Source: a virus. From it: a stretch of DNA of 64,000 bases. The notes beneath the pieces are model-generated. The model saw only the letters and a list, made by a program, of their open reading frames with translations. It was not told the DNA's origin and did no database searches. Position numbers and translations under genes: made by a program. The stretch's first letter is position 1; every line of letters begins with the position of its first letter. Location: the IMG/VR virus record IMGVR_UViG_3300028840_001747, positions 40,926 to 104,925 of that record. One strand, given 5' to 3'. Of the stretch, positions 25,095 through 32,522 are shown piece by piece.

Positions 25095-25454
25095 TTATAT
25101 GTCCACTACTTTTGTTCCGGGTTTCGGCTTAAATCCAACTTTTTTCATTACAGTTATAATCGTCAACTCTAATATATCACCTTTTTCTTTTAATATACCT
25201 ACAAGATTTAGTTTTGTCCTTGAATCTCGTATAAGAATATAATCTCCAACATTTATGTTGTCGCCAATTAATTCCCGACTTATCGGCTCAATCGCTCTCT
25301 GAGCAACCGCAAGAATCTCCTTGTCAGTAATTTCCTCAGCGTGTCTAAATTGACGCTGACCGGCATGAACAGTCTTGTCTAACTCAATCGTTACATTGAT
25401 CTTGCGAGATACTTTACCAATAGATTTTTCCATAAGTTGTTTTAGTTTTATCAT
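25095..25454 (-). CDS. Leader-bearing small protein
   Basis: 119 residues; begins MIKLKQLMEKSIGKVSRKIN, a leader whose L-M-E (Glu9) would be the site. The body is a compact alpha/beta domain: TIELDKTVHAGQRQFRHAEE, ITDKEILAVAQRAIEPISRE, VGDYILIRDSRTKLNLVGIL and LTIITVMKKVGFKPKPGTK. This domain recurs in phage genomes as an uncharacterised protein (I recall the HAGQRQ-RH element) but I cannot name a function. The start overlaps the stop of the gene before it by four bases. Confidence 0.65.
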   Translation of the reverse strand: MIKLKQLMEKSIGKVSRKINVTIELDKTVHAGQRQFRHAEEITDKEILAVAQRAIEPISRELIGDNINVGDYILIRDSRTKLNLVGILKEKGDILELTIITVMKKVGFKPKPGTKVVDI

Positions 25455-26335
25455 AATCCCGTAGCACCTTCACCTTTTTTCCAACCTTGTTTCGCCCGAA
25501 TGGCGAAAAGAAGTTGACCCATAAGTTTTTTATCGGCTTCAGTTGATGTCTTTTTCGCTTTAAGAGCAGCAACTTGTTTTTTAAGTTGTCCAATGGTTTT
25601 ATCGGCATGTTGTCCCGTACTCTTTACATCTACATCACCTTCCCATTTTTCCATCAATACCTCTCTAACCACTTTGCGAATCATTTCTTTCAATTCACTT
25701 TTCTTCATGGTTATTTCTCCCAAATGATCTTTTAATATAAGGGCATATTTTGACCAATCTTTAGGTAAAATCATACTCTTATCTTTTGGTTGTCCTTTTA
25801 ACACCTTTATTCCATCTGGCGTAAACAACATAAGTTTTTTAGATTTTGGTAATTGTCCAATAATACCTTTTCCACTAAGAAAGTTTTTTGTTAACTCTTT
25901 CTTTTGATCTTGTGGAATGGGCATTTTTTCTATTCTAAAATCTATTCCATCAATACCCTTTTCATCATAGTCGCCGTGTGGCAATTCACATATCAAACTT
26001 TCATTCACAATACTTTCTCCTATATTTCCAACAAACCCAATTTTCCAAGGCGTTGGCGAATATTCACTCCATTTTGACTTGTCTACCTCAACATCAAACA
26101 TCTTTCCCATAAATGTAAATCGACCCGCTAACTTGTCGATTGTTCCCGTTTTCGCCGAGTTCGCGATCTTCTTTATGATGTTTTTGTATTTTGGTACTTC
26201 GTCTGGCGATTTTTTCAAGGCTTCATATACTTTCTTCCAAATCTTACCAAACTCTTGTAAGGTTTTCCGGTCTTCTGGTAAATTGACAGTCCCTCTATCA
26301 ACCTGAACCTTGACCTTTTCTAATAATTTTTCCAT
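25451..26335 (-). CDS. Two-part protein with internal leader and internal start
   Basis: 294 residues. Part 1 (1-~208): MEKLLEKVKVQVDRGTVNLP, then a domain with FGKIWKKVYEALKKSPDEVP, ICELPHGDYDEKGIDGIDFR and KDWSKYALILKDHLGEITM. Part 2 (from Met210): KKSELKEMIRKVVREVLMEK, a leader-type helix, then TIGQLKKQVAALKAKKTSTE and GQLLFAIRAKQGWKKGEG, a short basic helical motif common in small phage proteins. At the joint the coding sequence contains GGGAGAAATAACC immediately before ATG 25708, a full ribosome site in frame, so an 85-residue protein 25451-25708 can be made alone as well as the fusion. Functions unknown. Confidence 0.6.
   Translation of the reverse strand: MEKLLEKVKVQVDRGTVNLPEDRKTLQEFGKIWKKVYEALKKSPDEVPKYKNIIKKIANSAKTGTIDKLAGRFTFMGKMFDVEVDKSKWSEYSPTPWKIGFVGNIGESIVNESLICELPHGDYDEKGIDGIDFRIEKMPIPQDQKKELTKNFLSGKGIIGQLPKSKKLMLFTPDGIKVLKGQPKDKSMILPKDWSKYALILKDHLGEITMKKSELKEMIRKVVREVLMEKWEGDVDVKSTGQHADKTIGQLKKQVAALKAKKTSTEADKKLMGQLLFAIRAKQGWKKGEGATGL
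25706..25721 (-). promoter_or_regulatory. In-frame internal ribosome binding site and start
   Basis: GGGAGAA, six bases, then ATG (start at 25708) inside the frame of 25451-26335, placed exactly where an internal capsid-type leader begins. It is equal or better in quality than the ribosome sites of ordinary genes here. Confidence 0.5.
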
Positions 26336-26499
26336 TACTTACTTTCTATCCCTAAAATGTTTTGTACATCTATTAAAGGAATGTCTAAAATCTTTGTAAG
26401 TGATTCCACACTAAGTTCCTTATCTTTATAAATAGTTTCCACTTCCAATTTAACCTTTTCTTCCACTTCCGTGACATTTTCCTTTACTTGATCGGCCAT
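26335..26499 (-). CDS. Small 54-residue protein
   Basis: Short gene with its ATG at 26499 (GGGGAATTAC before it), stop at 26335 overlapping the next start as TAATG. The product, MADQVKENVTEVEEKVKLEV and on to ILDIPLIDVQNILGIESK, is acidic and helical, with a possible small helix-turn-helix-like end (ELSVESLTKILDIPLIDVQN). The tight coupling to both neighbours, the ribosome site and good codon use support a real gene. Function unknown; a small acidic core protein or a terminase-associated helper is conceivable. Confidence 0.6.
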   Translation of the reverse strand: MADQVKENVTEVEEKVKLEVETIYKDKELSVESLTKILDIPLIDVQNILGIESK

Positions 26500-26510
26500 C
26501 GTAATTCCCC

Positions 26511-26786
26511 TTACTTCATTCCCATTGATTTTCGTTTTCTCATTGAAATTCTTCGTTTTCTATTTATTTGTGATTTTTTCGCCTTTCGTTTCTTGGCGGC
26601 TTTCCTCTGCGCGATCTTTCGCCTCATTTTCTCGCCCGCTGACATTTTTTTGTACTTACCACCTACTACCTTGAAGCCCTTTTTGGGTTTCTTCCGACGT
26701 ATCTTCTTACCCTTGCGGATTACATACTTGTACGCCTCACCTAAAATTTCCTCGTCTATGTCCTCTAATATATCAAATAGTTTCAT
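26511..26786 (-). CDS. Leader-bearing, extremely basic internal protein
   Basis: 91 residues with two opposite halves. Residues 1-17, MKLFDILEDIDEEILGE, are an acidic amphipathic leader ending in L-G-E; residues 18-91 start AYKYVIRKGKKIRRKKPKKG and contain over 30 Lys/Arg, e.g. KMRRKIAQRKAAKKRKAKKS. An acidic propeptide that masks a DNA-binding basic protein until the head protease removes it is the design of T4 internal proteins and gp67/68-type core peptides. The mature basic chain would neutralise packaged DNA. It lies between terminase (two bases away) and portal. Confidence 0.75.
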   Translation of the reverse strand: MKLFDILEDIDEEILGEAYKYVIRKGKKIRRKKPKKGFKVVGGKYKKMSAGEKMRRKIAQRKAAKKRKAKKSQINRKRRISMRKRKSMGMK

Positions 26787-26787
26787 A

Positions 26788-28419
26788 TTAATAAAATTGT
26801 TTTAAACTAATTACTTCTTTTCCAATGTCCATTTCATTAGGATCACGAGTTATTATTCCTGGCTTGTAAACACCTAAATCTAACTCAGATTTTCCTATCC
26901 TATCTAACGCCATCTTAGTCAACTCAATCCCTTCACTTCTTAGCCGTAACGCTGTGTCCCTGACCCATAATAAAATACCTAACGACATTACTAAATCGTC
27001 ATTTCGTCCACTTTGAGCCTCAGCTTTACCGTGATTCCAAATGAATACCTTTAATTCATTTATCAATCGTTGAGAATAAATTTTGAAGGCATTATCTTCA
27101 TTATTATTATCCTCAAAATATCTTTCTATTTTAGCAATTAATAGGGCTCTATTTCTATGTGTTGTGGCGAAACCTGGTTTCATCTTTTTCATGTCACGAT
27201 TTATTTTGTTGTTTATGTTTCGCATCGAATCAACATATTGTAAATCGTTACTTGAGTAAAATAAGTTTTGATAATTTATATCAATAAGTTCTTGAATAGT
27301 ATCCCAACCGACATTCTCACGTTCAACAACGATCAAAGCGTTGTTGTATTCCACTCCAACGGCAGCAAGGAGTCTACCATATTCACGAGTGTTAGCTTGA
27401 CCTTTATACTCAGCAACCTGAGTTAAACTTTCCGCATCAAATACATGGAACGCGGAATAATCACTCCCGTCGCCTCGAGCAACGTCAGCAGCTATAATGT
27501 AAGAACGAGAATAATCGGGATATTCCCAAATCCATAACCCTTTATCAATAGAACGTTTTTCATTAGGCTCTCTTACAAAAGAATCTTCATAAAATTTCAA
27601 TGTCATAAGATCAACAACATTATTACCTGAAGCAAGAAAGTCAGCATCACATTCCTGAGAGGCAAGTCTTACACCTAAATCAACATCTTGTTTGTCTCTC
27701 CATTTTTGATCTCTTTCCGGATGAACAGTCCATTTCAATGAAATAGTTTCGAAATTATTTTTCTTTTCTGTAGCGTCACTCCACATATCATAAAACCAAT
27801 TACCCATACCGTTAGGAGTTGATAATACAATACAATCTCCACCAGTATCAAGAGTTGATTTAGCAGCACCCCAGATTTCAACGATGTCACGAACGAACGC
27901 AGCTTCATCAATAATAAGAAGTGACAATGCTTCAGAACGACCAGCAGTTGGCGAACTTGAGACAGCTTTTATTTGTGATCCATTTTTAAAGGCAAGAGAC
28001 ATTTTGTTATCTTCCAATGTTTGAGTTTTTAACCAACTTGGAAGTCCATCATACATAACTCTTACTTTTGTTATTAAGTTTTTCGCCACTTCCTTTTTCG
28101 TGGCGATTACCAATATGTTTTGATCCTCGTTGAATAACATTAACCATAACGCGTAGGCAGCAGTCAACGTCGATAATCCTAACTGACGTGACTTTAAAAT
28201 AATAGTATAAGCAGCTTCCTCAGTCCCACGATTACGAGCAAATACATTCGTACAATCCTCTTGAAATGGATATAAAATGAACGGTACTTTCCCACGTTTC
28301 GGATGTTGAATAATACAATACTTCTTAAAGAAATAATTAGCTTCCCGAGCACAATGTTTATACTCACCAGCTATTATTTGTTTTAATGTCTTTTTCTTTA
28401 CAGGTAATTGTTGTACCAT
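26788..28419 (-). CDS. 17: Terminase large subunit (gp17-like)
   Basis: 543 residues (T4 gp17: 610). ATPase: Walker A variant KSRQLGLST (76-84), adenine-motif FQEDCTNVFARNRG before it, Walker B with catalytic Glu in SLLIIDEAAF (166-175), coupling motif LSTPNGMGNWF (199-209). RNase H-type nuclease: YIIAADVARGDGSDYSAFHV (308-327) with Asp312, LIVVERENVGWDT, and NDDLVMSLGILLW with the last acidic pair. It packages DNA through the portal. The start has no close Shine-Dalgarno of high quality (AGAGAATGAAATG) and follows the preceding gene by nine bases. No small terminase gene was recognised nearby. Confidence 0.96.
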   Translation of the reverse strand: MVQQLPVKKKTLKQIIAGEYKHCAREANYFFKKYCIIQHPKRGKVPFILYPFQEDCTNVFARNRGTEEAAYTIILKSRQLGLSTLTAAYALWLMLFNEDQNILVIATKKEVAKNLITKVRVMYDGLPSWLKTQTLEDNKMSLAFKNGSQIKAVSSSPTAGRSEALSLLIIDEAAFVRDIVEIWGAAKSTLDTGGDCIVLSTPNGMGNWFYDMWSDATEKKNNFETISLKWTVHPERDQKWRDKQDVDLGVRLASQECDADFLASGNNVVDLMTLKFYEDSFVREPNEKRSIDKGLWIWEYPDYSRSYIIAADVARGDGSDYSAFHVFDAESLTQVAEYKGQANTREYGRLLAAVGVEYNNALIVVERENVGWDTIQELIDINYQNLFYSSNDLQYVDSMRNINNKINRDMKKMKPGFATTHRNRALLIAKIERYFEDNNNEDNAFKIYSQRLINELKVFIWNHGKAEAQSGRNDDLVMSLGILLWVRDTALRLRSEGIELTKMALDRIGKSELDLGVYKPGIITRDPNEMDIGKEVISLKQFY

Positions 28420-28428
28420 TTCATTCTC

Positions 28429-28815
28429 TTATTTCAATAATAATACGGCTGCTACTACTAAAATTAGTCCACCACCACGAGTTACCCACAACTCAAGATT
28501 TTGTTTTTGTATCTTCCTATTCAATAGGGCAATTTGTTCTTTTCTCATTTCAAGTTGTTCGTCTTTCTTCGTCACAATCGAGTCACACAACATATTCGCT
28601 TGTGTTAAATCGCTCACTTCCATTTGAAATAAACTCATTCGTTGTTCATACATCGTATTCAATGTATCACAATCATCAAGGGCTTGTTCAAGTTCCTTTG
28701 TTGTTTCTTGAATGTAATTCCAATCTTCTTTCGCCACTTTTAATGAATCATCTTGAGCAAATACGATTGAAGATGTCATTAAAATAGTCAAAATAAATAT
28801 AATCGATAACCTCAT
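28429..28815 (-). CDS. Exported coiled-coil protein with C-terminal membrane anchor
   Basis: 128 residues. MRLSIIFILTILMTSSIVFA is a clear Sec signal peptide with an AxA-type site (VFA/QDD); then a coiled coil (residues ~30-105, with KELEQALDDCDTLNTMYEQR and KDEQLEMRKEQIALLNRKIQ); the C-terminus GGGLILVVAAVLLLK is a membrane span. The order signal, coiled coil, anchor would place the coiled coil in the periplasm. Together with the next gene (one span then coiled coil) it may be part of a lysis/spanin-type set, though no lipobox is present. Two Cys in the coiled coil may form disulfides. Confidence 0.65.
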   Translation of the reverse strand: MRLSIIFILTILMTSSIVFAQDDSLKVAKEDWNYIQETTKELEQALDDCDTLNTMYEQRMSLFQMEVSDLTQANMLCDSIVTKKDEQLEMRKEQIALLNRKIQKQNLELWVTRGGGLILVVAAVLLLK

Positions 28816-28817
28816 GA

Positions 28818-29144
28818 TTAACTCCCATTCTTTTTATTATACTTATCGAAGATGTTTTTCATCTTCTCTCTCTTGTCACTCAAATCAACCTTTTGAGATT
28901 TCTTCTTTTTAATTTCCTTATCTAACTTCTTTCCCTCTTTTGAAGTGGCGTCGGCAGAATCTAAATGTTTCTTCCGCTTGTCCTCTAAATCCTTGATCTC
29001 TTTTTCCTTTTCGCCAATCTTGTCCTCTAACGCTGCAACCTTCTCGTCGGTTTTGTCCTTCGATGTTAAAACATACAAAGCAACAGCTCCAACTATCGCC
29101 AGAGCGCCAAGAATCCACTTCCACGCGGTTTTTAACCAACTCAT
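28818..29144 (-). CDS. Membrane-anchored charged coiled-coil protein
   Basis: 108 residues: N-terminal span WILGALAIVGAVALYVLTSK (residues ~10-29) after MSWLKTAWK, then a long charged coiled coil (KVAALEDKIGEKEKEIKDLE, KRKKHLDSADATSKEGKKLD). It resembles inner-membrane spanins (Rz-like) or small anchored coiled-coil proteins in topology only; no proline-rich part is seen. The gene is two bases from 28429-28815. Role in lysis is a hypothesis from topology and pairing. Confidence 0.6.
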   Translation of the reverse strand: MSWLKTAWKWILGALAIVGAVALYVLTSKDKTDEKVAALEDKIGEKEKEIKDLEDKRKKHLDSADATSKEGKKLDKEIKKKKSQKVDLSDKREKMKNIFDKYNKKNGS

Positions 29145-29162
29145 AACTTTTCCCCTTTCTTT

Positions 29163-29840
29163 TTATAAGGATTTTTTAGTTGAACCAGTTTGTGCTATTC
29201 GTTTCTTGGCAACTTTACGAGAAATTGTACCAGGAACTTCATTAAACATAACAAATTTAAGCTCTTCGCGAACCAACTTACGTACATAATTCTCAACTTT
29301 TTCTTGAGCAAGAATTTGATCACGTTTTTTAGCTTTCAAGCGTTGTGTTGGATTGTGTTCAGGTTCACCAGCAGCTTGAGAAACAGGTTCTAATGTTTCC
29401 TCAACAGCTTCTTCACCACTACCACCTTCACCTTTTGCTTTCCATTCGGCATCAACATCAGCAAAAAAGGTTTTCTTTTCTTCGTCACTCATTTGACCTA
29501 AATTACGGCCACCAAGTTTTTCTTTGAAAAACTTTTGGTATTCGGTTTCTTCTTGTAAAACTTCTTTGATAAGTTCTACAAGTTGTGTTCTTGTCATCTT
29601 CATTGTGTTTTCTCCTTGTTTATTTTCAGCTAATCCCACTATATTTACGTGCGGGATTGTTATATTATTTATTAAATATTGAGGCTTCCCTGTAAAATCT
29701 TTAGTCCTCTTTGCGATACGGCCAACTTTCTCTTTACTCTTTTCGGCTTTCGATCCAGCTACCATCGGGCTTGCCCCGTAATCAATGTAGTATTTTACCT
29801 TGTCGCCTTTTTTGTACATCTTTTTAGTTTTTTCTGCCAT
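29163..29840 (-). CDS. Two-part protein with internal leader and internal start
   Basis: 225 residues. Part 1 (1-~78): SH3/KOW-like, MYKKGDKVKYYIDYGASPMV, GRIAKRTKDFTGKPQYLINN. Part 2 starts MKMTRTQLVELIKEVLQEET, a leader with L-I-K-E and L-Q-E, then YQKFFKEKLGGRNLGQMSDE and KKTFFADVDAEWKAKGEG (a short element common in marine phage proteins), and near the end a further leader-like helix, VENYVRKLVREELKFVMFNE, followed by VPGTISRKVAKKRIA, a basic tail. AAGGAGAAAACACA directly precedes ATG 29603 in frame, so a 146-residue protein can be made alone. Function unknown; leaders suggest packaged cargo. Confidence 0.6.
   Translation of the reverse strand: MAEKTKKMYKKGDKVKYYIDYGASPMVAGSKAEKSKEKVGRIAKRTKDFTGKPQYLINNITIPHVNIVGLAENKQGENTMKMTRTQLVELIKEVLQEETEYQKFFKEKLGGRNLGQMSDEEKKTFFADVDAEWKAKGEGGSGEEAVEETLEPVSQAAGEPEHNPTQRLKAKKRDQILAQEKVENYVRKLVREELKFVMFNEVPGTISRKVAKKRIAQTGSTKKSL
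29601..29617 (-). promoter_or_regulatory. In-frame internal ribosome binding site and start
   Basis: AAGGAGAA followed after six bases by ATG (start at 29603), inside the frame of 29163-29840 and exactly at the beginning of its internal leader MKMTRTQLVELIKE. One of three such cases in this window. Confidence 0.55.
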
Positions 29841-29850
29841 TGTATTACTC

Positions 29851-30378
29851 CTATCTTACCAATTCATGATCTTTACAATATTTTATTAATTTTTGTATAT
29901 CTTCATCAGGAAAATCTTTACCATATACATTTCCTGCTCTACCTTTTCTTAAAAAATTCTCAAACCCTTTGTCCACTCGACCTTGAGCAGCTTGAACAGC
30001 AAGAGCAACATAATTCCTCTCCGCATCGTCTAAAAGATTTCCATTACTCAATACAAAATTTCTCAACTCAGGATACGCATCTTCATAAAACTTTCCTTGT
30101 GTCTTGAAACTAATGTTTGGTTTTTTCTCAGGTTCCTTTTGACCTGGCTCACCTTTTTCCTTTTCCTTCTCTTGTTCGGCTTCCTCGCGATCTTCCTCTT
30201 TTTCTTCCTCATGATCAAATCGTTGTTTACTCAAATCTAACTTTTGTTGTTGTATGTCAGCTTTCTGTTTCGCAATGTCCTCTTTGTCCTTATCGATTTT
30301 TTCTTTTTCATCTTCAGGTTGTTCCATAATCCTATTTATTTCTTCTATAATGATTTCCCTTATTCTTTGTATATCCAT
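29851..30378 (-). CDS. Leader-bearing coiled-coil protein
   Basis: 175 residues. It starts MDIQRIREIIIEEINRIMEQ, the leader type, with sites I-I-E and I-M-E. A very charged coiled coil follows (residues ~20-85; KEDIAKQKADIQQQKLDLSK, EEEKEEDREEAEQEKEKEKG), then a folded C-terminal domain (YPELRNFVLSNGNLLDDAER, ALAVQAAQGRVDKGFENFLR, FPDEDIQKLIKYCKDHELVR). Domain not recognised. Internal head location is inferred from the leader. Confidence 0.65.
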   Translation of the reverse strand: MDIQRIREIIIEEINRIMEQPEDEKEKIDKDKEDIAKQKADIQQQKLDLSKQRFDHEEEKEEDREEAEQEKEKEKGEPGQKEPEKKPNISFKTQGKFYEDAYPELRNFVLSNGNLLDDAERNYVALAVQAAQGRVDKGFENFLRKGRAGNVYGKDFPDEDIQKLIKYCKDHELVR

Positions 30379-30382
30379 TTTA

Positions 30383-30652
30383 TTATTCCCCTATTTGAGA
30401 TTTTATTAACATCGCAATTACAACTCCCAAAAGTCCAGCAAGTAAACCCCACACACCGGATTTAACTTGTAGTTTAGTTATCTCTCTTTCTAACTCATTT
30501 AATTTCGGTACTATATCATCCTCTATCTTTTCCCTTATCTTGTCAACTTCTTTACGGAGTCGCCGTAAAGTTTCTATAACATATATCTTGTATCTGCCCC
30601 AACTCTTATCATCATTCTCGACATTTCCAAGATCGCCAAATTTTTCATCCAT
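30383..30652 (-). CDS. XhlA-like coiled-coil membrane protein
   Basis: 89 residues: N-terminal soluble part, coiled coil (YVIETLRRLRKEVDKIREKI, NELEREITKLQVKSG) and a C-terminal span VWGLLAGLLGVVIAMLIKSQ. This order is typical of haemolysin-XhlA-type proteins that accompany holins. It lies ten bases after the putative holin gene 30663-30935, which supports a membrane-lysis pair. Confidence 0.6.
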   Translation of the reverse strand: MDEKFGDLGNVENDDKSWGRYKIYVIETLRRLRKEVDKIREKIEDDIVPKLNELEREITKLQVKSGVWGLLAGLLGVVIAMLIKSQIGE

Positions 30653-30662
30653 GTTTCACCTT

Positions 30663-30935
30663 TTATTTTGCACTTTTGTTGAAAATACTATCTGCAGCAA
30701 ATCCTACTCCAAATGAAGCAACCCATCCTAAACCACCACTGGCAACTAACGCTCCAAACGCTACTATAGCAGCTATCACCGTTACTACAGATTCTTTTAA
30801 ATGAGTTTTAAAATATGTTTTAATATCGGCTAAAGTTTCACCTTTGATTTTTCTTTTCGCAAAGTGTGAAATAACACCTAATAACATAATAAAAAAGTTT
30901 AATAATACATACCAAAATGTATATTCACCAAACAT
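30663..30935 (-). CDS. Putative holin or small membrane protein
   Basis: 90 residues with membrane helices at ~6-24 (FWYVLLNFFIMLLGVISHFA) and ~48-80 (VVTVIAAIVAFGALVASGGL and GWVASFGVGFAADSIF, possibly two spans with a Gly turn), separated by a basic-acidic loop (KRKIKGETLADIKTYFKTHL). Size and topology fit holins that contain two or three spans. The M15 peptidase, the likely endolysin, lies 17 kb upstream, so the lysis genes would be split. Identification is by topology alone. Confidence 0.5.
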   Translation of the reverse strand: MFGEYTFWYVLLNFFIMLLGVISHFAKRKIKGETLADIKTYFKTHLKESVVTVIAAIVAFGALVASGGLGWVASFGVGFAADSIFNKSAK

Positions 30936-31519
30936 TAATCCTCTCCCTCTTTAAGTTTATCTAACTCTTTATTCACTTCCTCAAGTTCTTTTTCCCAAAA
31001 TTTGATCAAATCATTTATATCAACATCCATCTTTTTCACTTCACCTTCAGATGTTACATATTCCAAACATCCCTTTTCTTTCATTTGTTTTATGTAACTC
31101 TCAATCTCAAGTTTAGAATCTTCATAAAATCCATTTTTCTTGTTATTCATATACTTTTCTTGATAACCAATAAAAGTACCCTCTTTCTCCATCTGGGCGT
31201 CCCGATCAAGTAAACATTGTAAACAAAACCCAAACTTATAATATACTTCAGTATCCTTTGACCTTTTACCCATTATTCCACTACATTTTGGGCAAAACAA
31301 TGGTACTCTTACATCAGAAAACTTTGGAATACTTCTTACGATTCCATCTTTCATTTCCCACTCTTTACCATATTCATCTGTCCATGTGTCGCCTTCTTCG
31401 TGGCGCTCTTCTACCTTATCATAACCTATTTGAATCTTCTTGTCCGCTACACCGTGTAACGTCTCTTGAATCTTCTTTGGTTTTATGTAACCCATAGGCC
31501 TTAAACTTGACTTCGCCAT
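30935..31519 (-). CDS. Zinc-ribbon protein of unknown function
   Basis: 194 residues. A four-Cys zinc ribbon is seen at VPLFCPKCSGIMGKR and, 15 residues later, FGFCLQCLLDRDAQME, i.e. C-P-x-C ... C-x-x-C (residues ~77-103). It is preceded by a ~70-residue domain (GYDKVEERHEEGDTWTDEYG, KEWEMKDGIVRSIPKF) and followed by a helical C-terminus ending in a coiled coil (FWEKELEEVNKELDKLKEGE). Proteins of this architecture are frequent in T4-like phages without known role. It overlaps the holin-like gene by one base. Confidence 0.6.
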   Translation of the reverse strand: MAKSSLRPMGYIKPKKIQETLHGVADKKIQIGYDKVEERHEEGDTWTDEYGKEWEMKDGIVRSIPKFSDVRVPLFCPKCSGIMGKRSKDTEVYYKFGFCLQCLLDRDAQMEKEGTFIGYQEKYMNNKKNGFYEDSKLEIESYIKQMKEKGCLEYVTSEGEVKKMDVDINDLIKFWEKELEEVNKELDKLKEGED

Positions 31520-31527
31520 ACTGCCTC

Positions 31528-32037
31528 CTATAATTTATTTTTTATCAAATTTTTTAATTTTATTCTCGTCTCTACCAAACCAAATTCTTTGGCTAATTTT
31601 ATAGCTTCCGGTTCATCAGCCAAACCACTTTTTACAAGTTTTGTATAATACTCAGGATCTTCCACTAAATGATCAATGGCAATCTCTTTAGCAGCTTCAG
31701 GATCAGGAGTATGTTCCATTTCTACCGCAATACCAACTTTTAGTTGTTTTGGACAAACCTTTTCTTCAGGTGTCCCGCTTCCTTTACCACCAGGTATTAT
31801 ATCTTCTCTCGTCAAATGTTTTGGGAATGGAAACATCGGCTTACCACCAGCAGCTTTATTTTTTGGAGCATATTTATTCCATAATTTCTCAGCAACTTTC
31901 TTGTCCACTTGTCCTAATAAGCTGTGTATCTTCTTTTGAACTTCATTCCCTTTTCGCCATTGATGTCCACTCGCCGTATGATCATAATACCAATTATGAC
32001 CCTTCATTAACGATTCTAATTCTTGAGCAACTCCCAT
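31528..32037 (-). CDS. DUF5661-like protein with leader-like C-terminus
   Basis: 169 residues. Residues ~95-140 contain QLKVGIAVEMEHTPDPEAAK and EIAIDHLVEDPEYYTKLVKS, the signature of the DUF5661 domain found in large phages. The N-terminal half (YDHTASGHQWRKGNEVQKKI) is separate. The C-terminus RIKLKNLIKNKL copies the IKLKxLIK heart of the common leader but lacks the final Glu, so it may be a docking element at the other end. Function unknown. Confidence 0.6.
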   Translation of the reverse strand: MGVAQELESLMKGHNWYYDHTASGHQWRKGNEVQKKIHSLLGQVDKKVAEKLWNKYAPKNKAAGGKPMFPFPKHLTREDIIPGGKGSGTPEEKVCPKQLKVGIAVEMEHTPDPEAAKEIAIDHLVEDPEYYTKLVKSGLADEPEAIKLAKEFGLVETRIKLKNLIKNKL

Positions 32038-32048
32038 ATCATTACTCC

Positions 32049-32522
32049 TTATATTTTACCTTCATACCCAATAGCTTTATCACCAACAACTAATTCGGCA
32101 TCATCGGCATATTTTTTATTGACAATCACTAATGTTTTTCCACCATGTTTAATTCTAAAATGAGCAACAGGTGACATAACAAAATCAATGTCCTTTTTCT
32201 TGAAAATAGCTTCTAATGGTTTTCTCATACTCATTAAAGCATTATCTTTAGCTATTTCACCAACCTTAGCAATTATCGGGTCTGTCGCCTCATTTATATT
32301 TTTATCCTCTAAAACCTCAACAATCATTTCACGAATCTCTTGACGTATCACACCCTCTTTGATTTTTTTCTTCGCCGCTGGCCACTCTTTCTTGATACGA
32401 TTGAAAAATTCACTTCTCTTGTCGCCTAATTGAACAGGTGATTTCACTTCGTATTCGTCCATAAGAGCTTTGAAAAACTCCCGGTACGCTTGTTGTAATT
32501 TACTTAACTTTACTTTCGCCAT
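32049..32522 (-). CDS. Small protein with internal leader-like segment
   Basis: 157 residues. Residues 1-~52: KLSKLQQAYREFFKALMDEY and QLGDKRSEFFNRIKKEWPAA, similar in layout to the EYQKFFKEKL element of 29163-29840. Then VIRQEIREMIVEVLEDKNINE (shown in parts: IRQEIREMIVEVL, NINE) is a leader-type helix ending in I-N-E/A, followed by a small alpha/beta domain (PVAHFRIKHGGKTLVIVNKK). It overlaps the stop region of the preceding gene by 23 bases. Unlike the three fused genes it has no ribosome site at the internal leader. Function unknown. Confidence 0.6.
   Translation of the reverse strand: MAKVKLSKLQQAYREFFKALMDEYEVKSPVQLGDKRSEFFNRIKKEWPAAKKKIKEGVIRQEIREMIVEVLEDKNINEATDPIIAKVGEIAKDNALMSMRKPLEAIFKKKDIDFVMSPVAHFRIKHGGKTLVIVNKKYADDAELVVGDKAIGYEGKI

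Noticed and set aside
29163-29840. Calling the internal starts at 25708, 29603 and 32889 as separate main genes
   Set aside because: The long frames are continuous and have their own ribosome sites, so I kept the long genes and recorded the internal starts as regulatory features.
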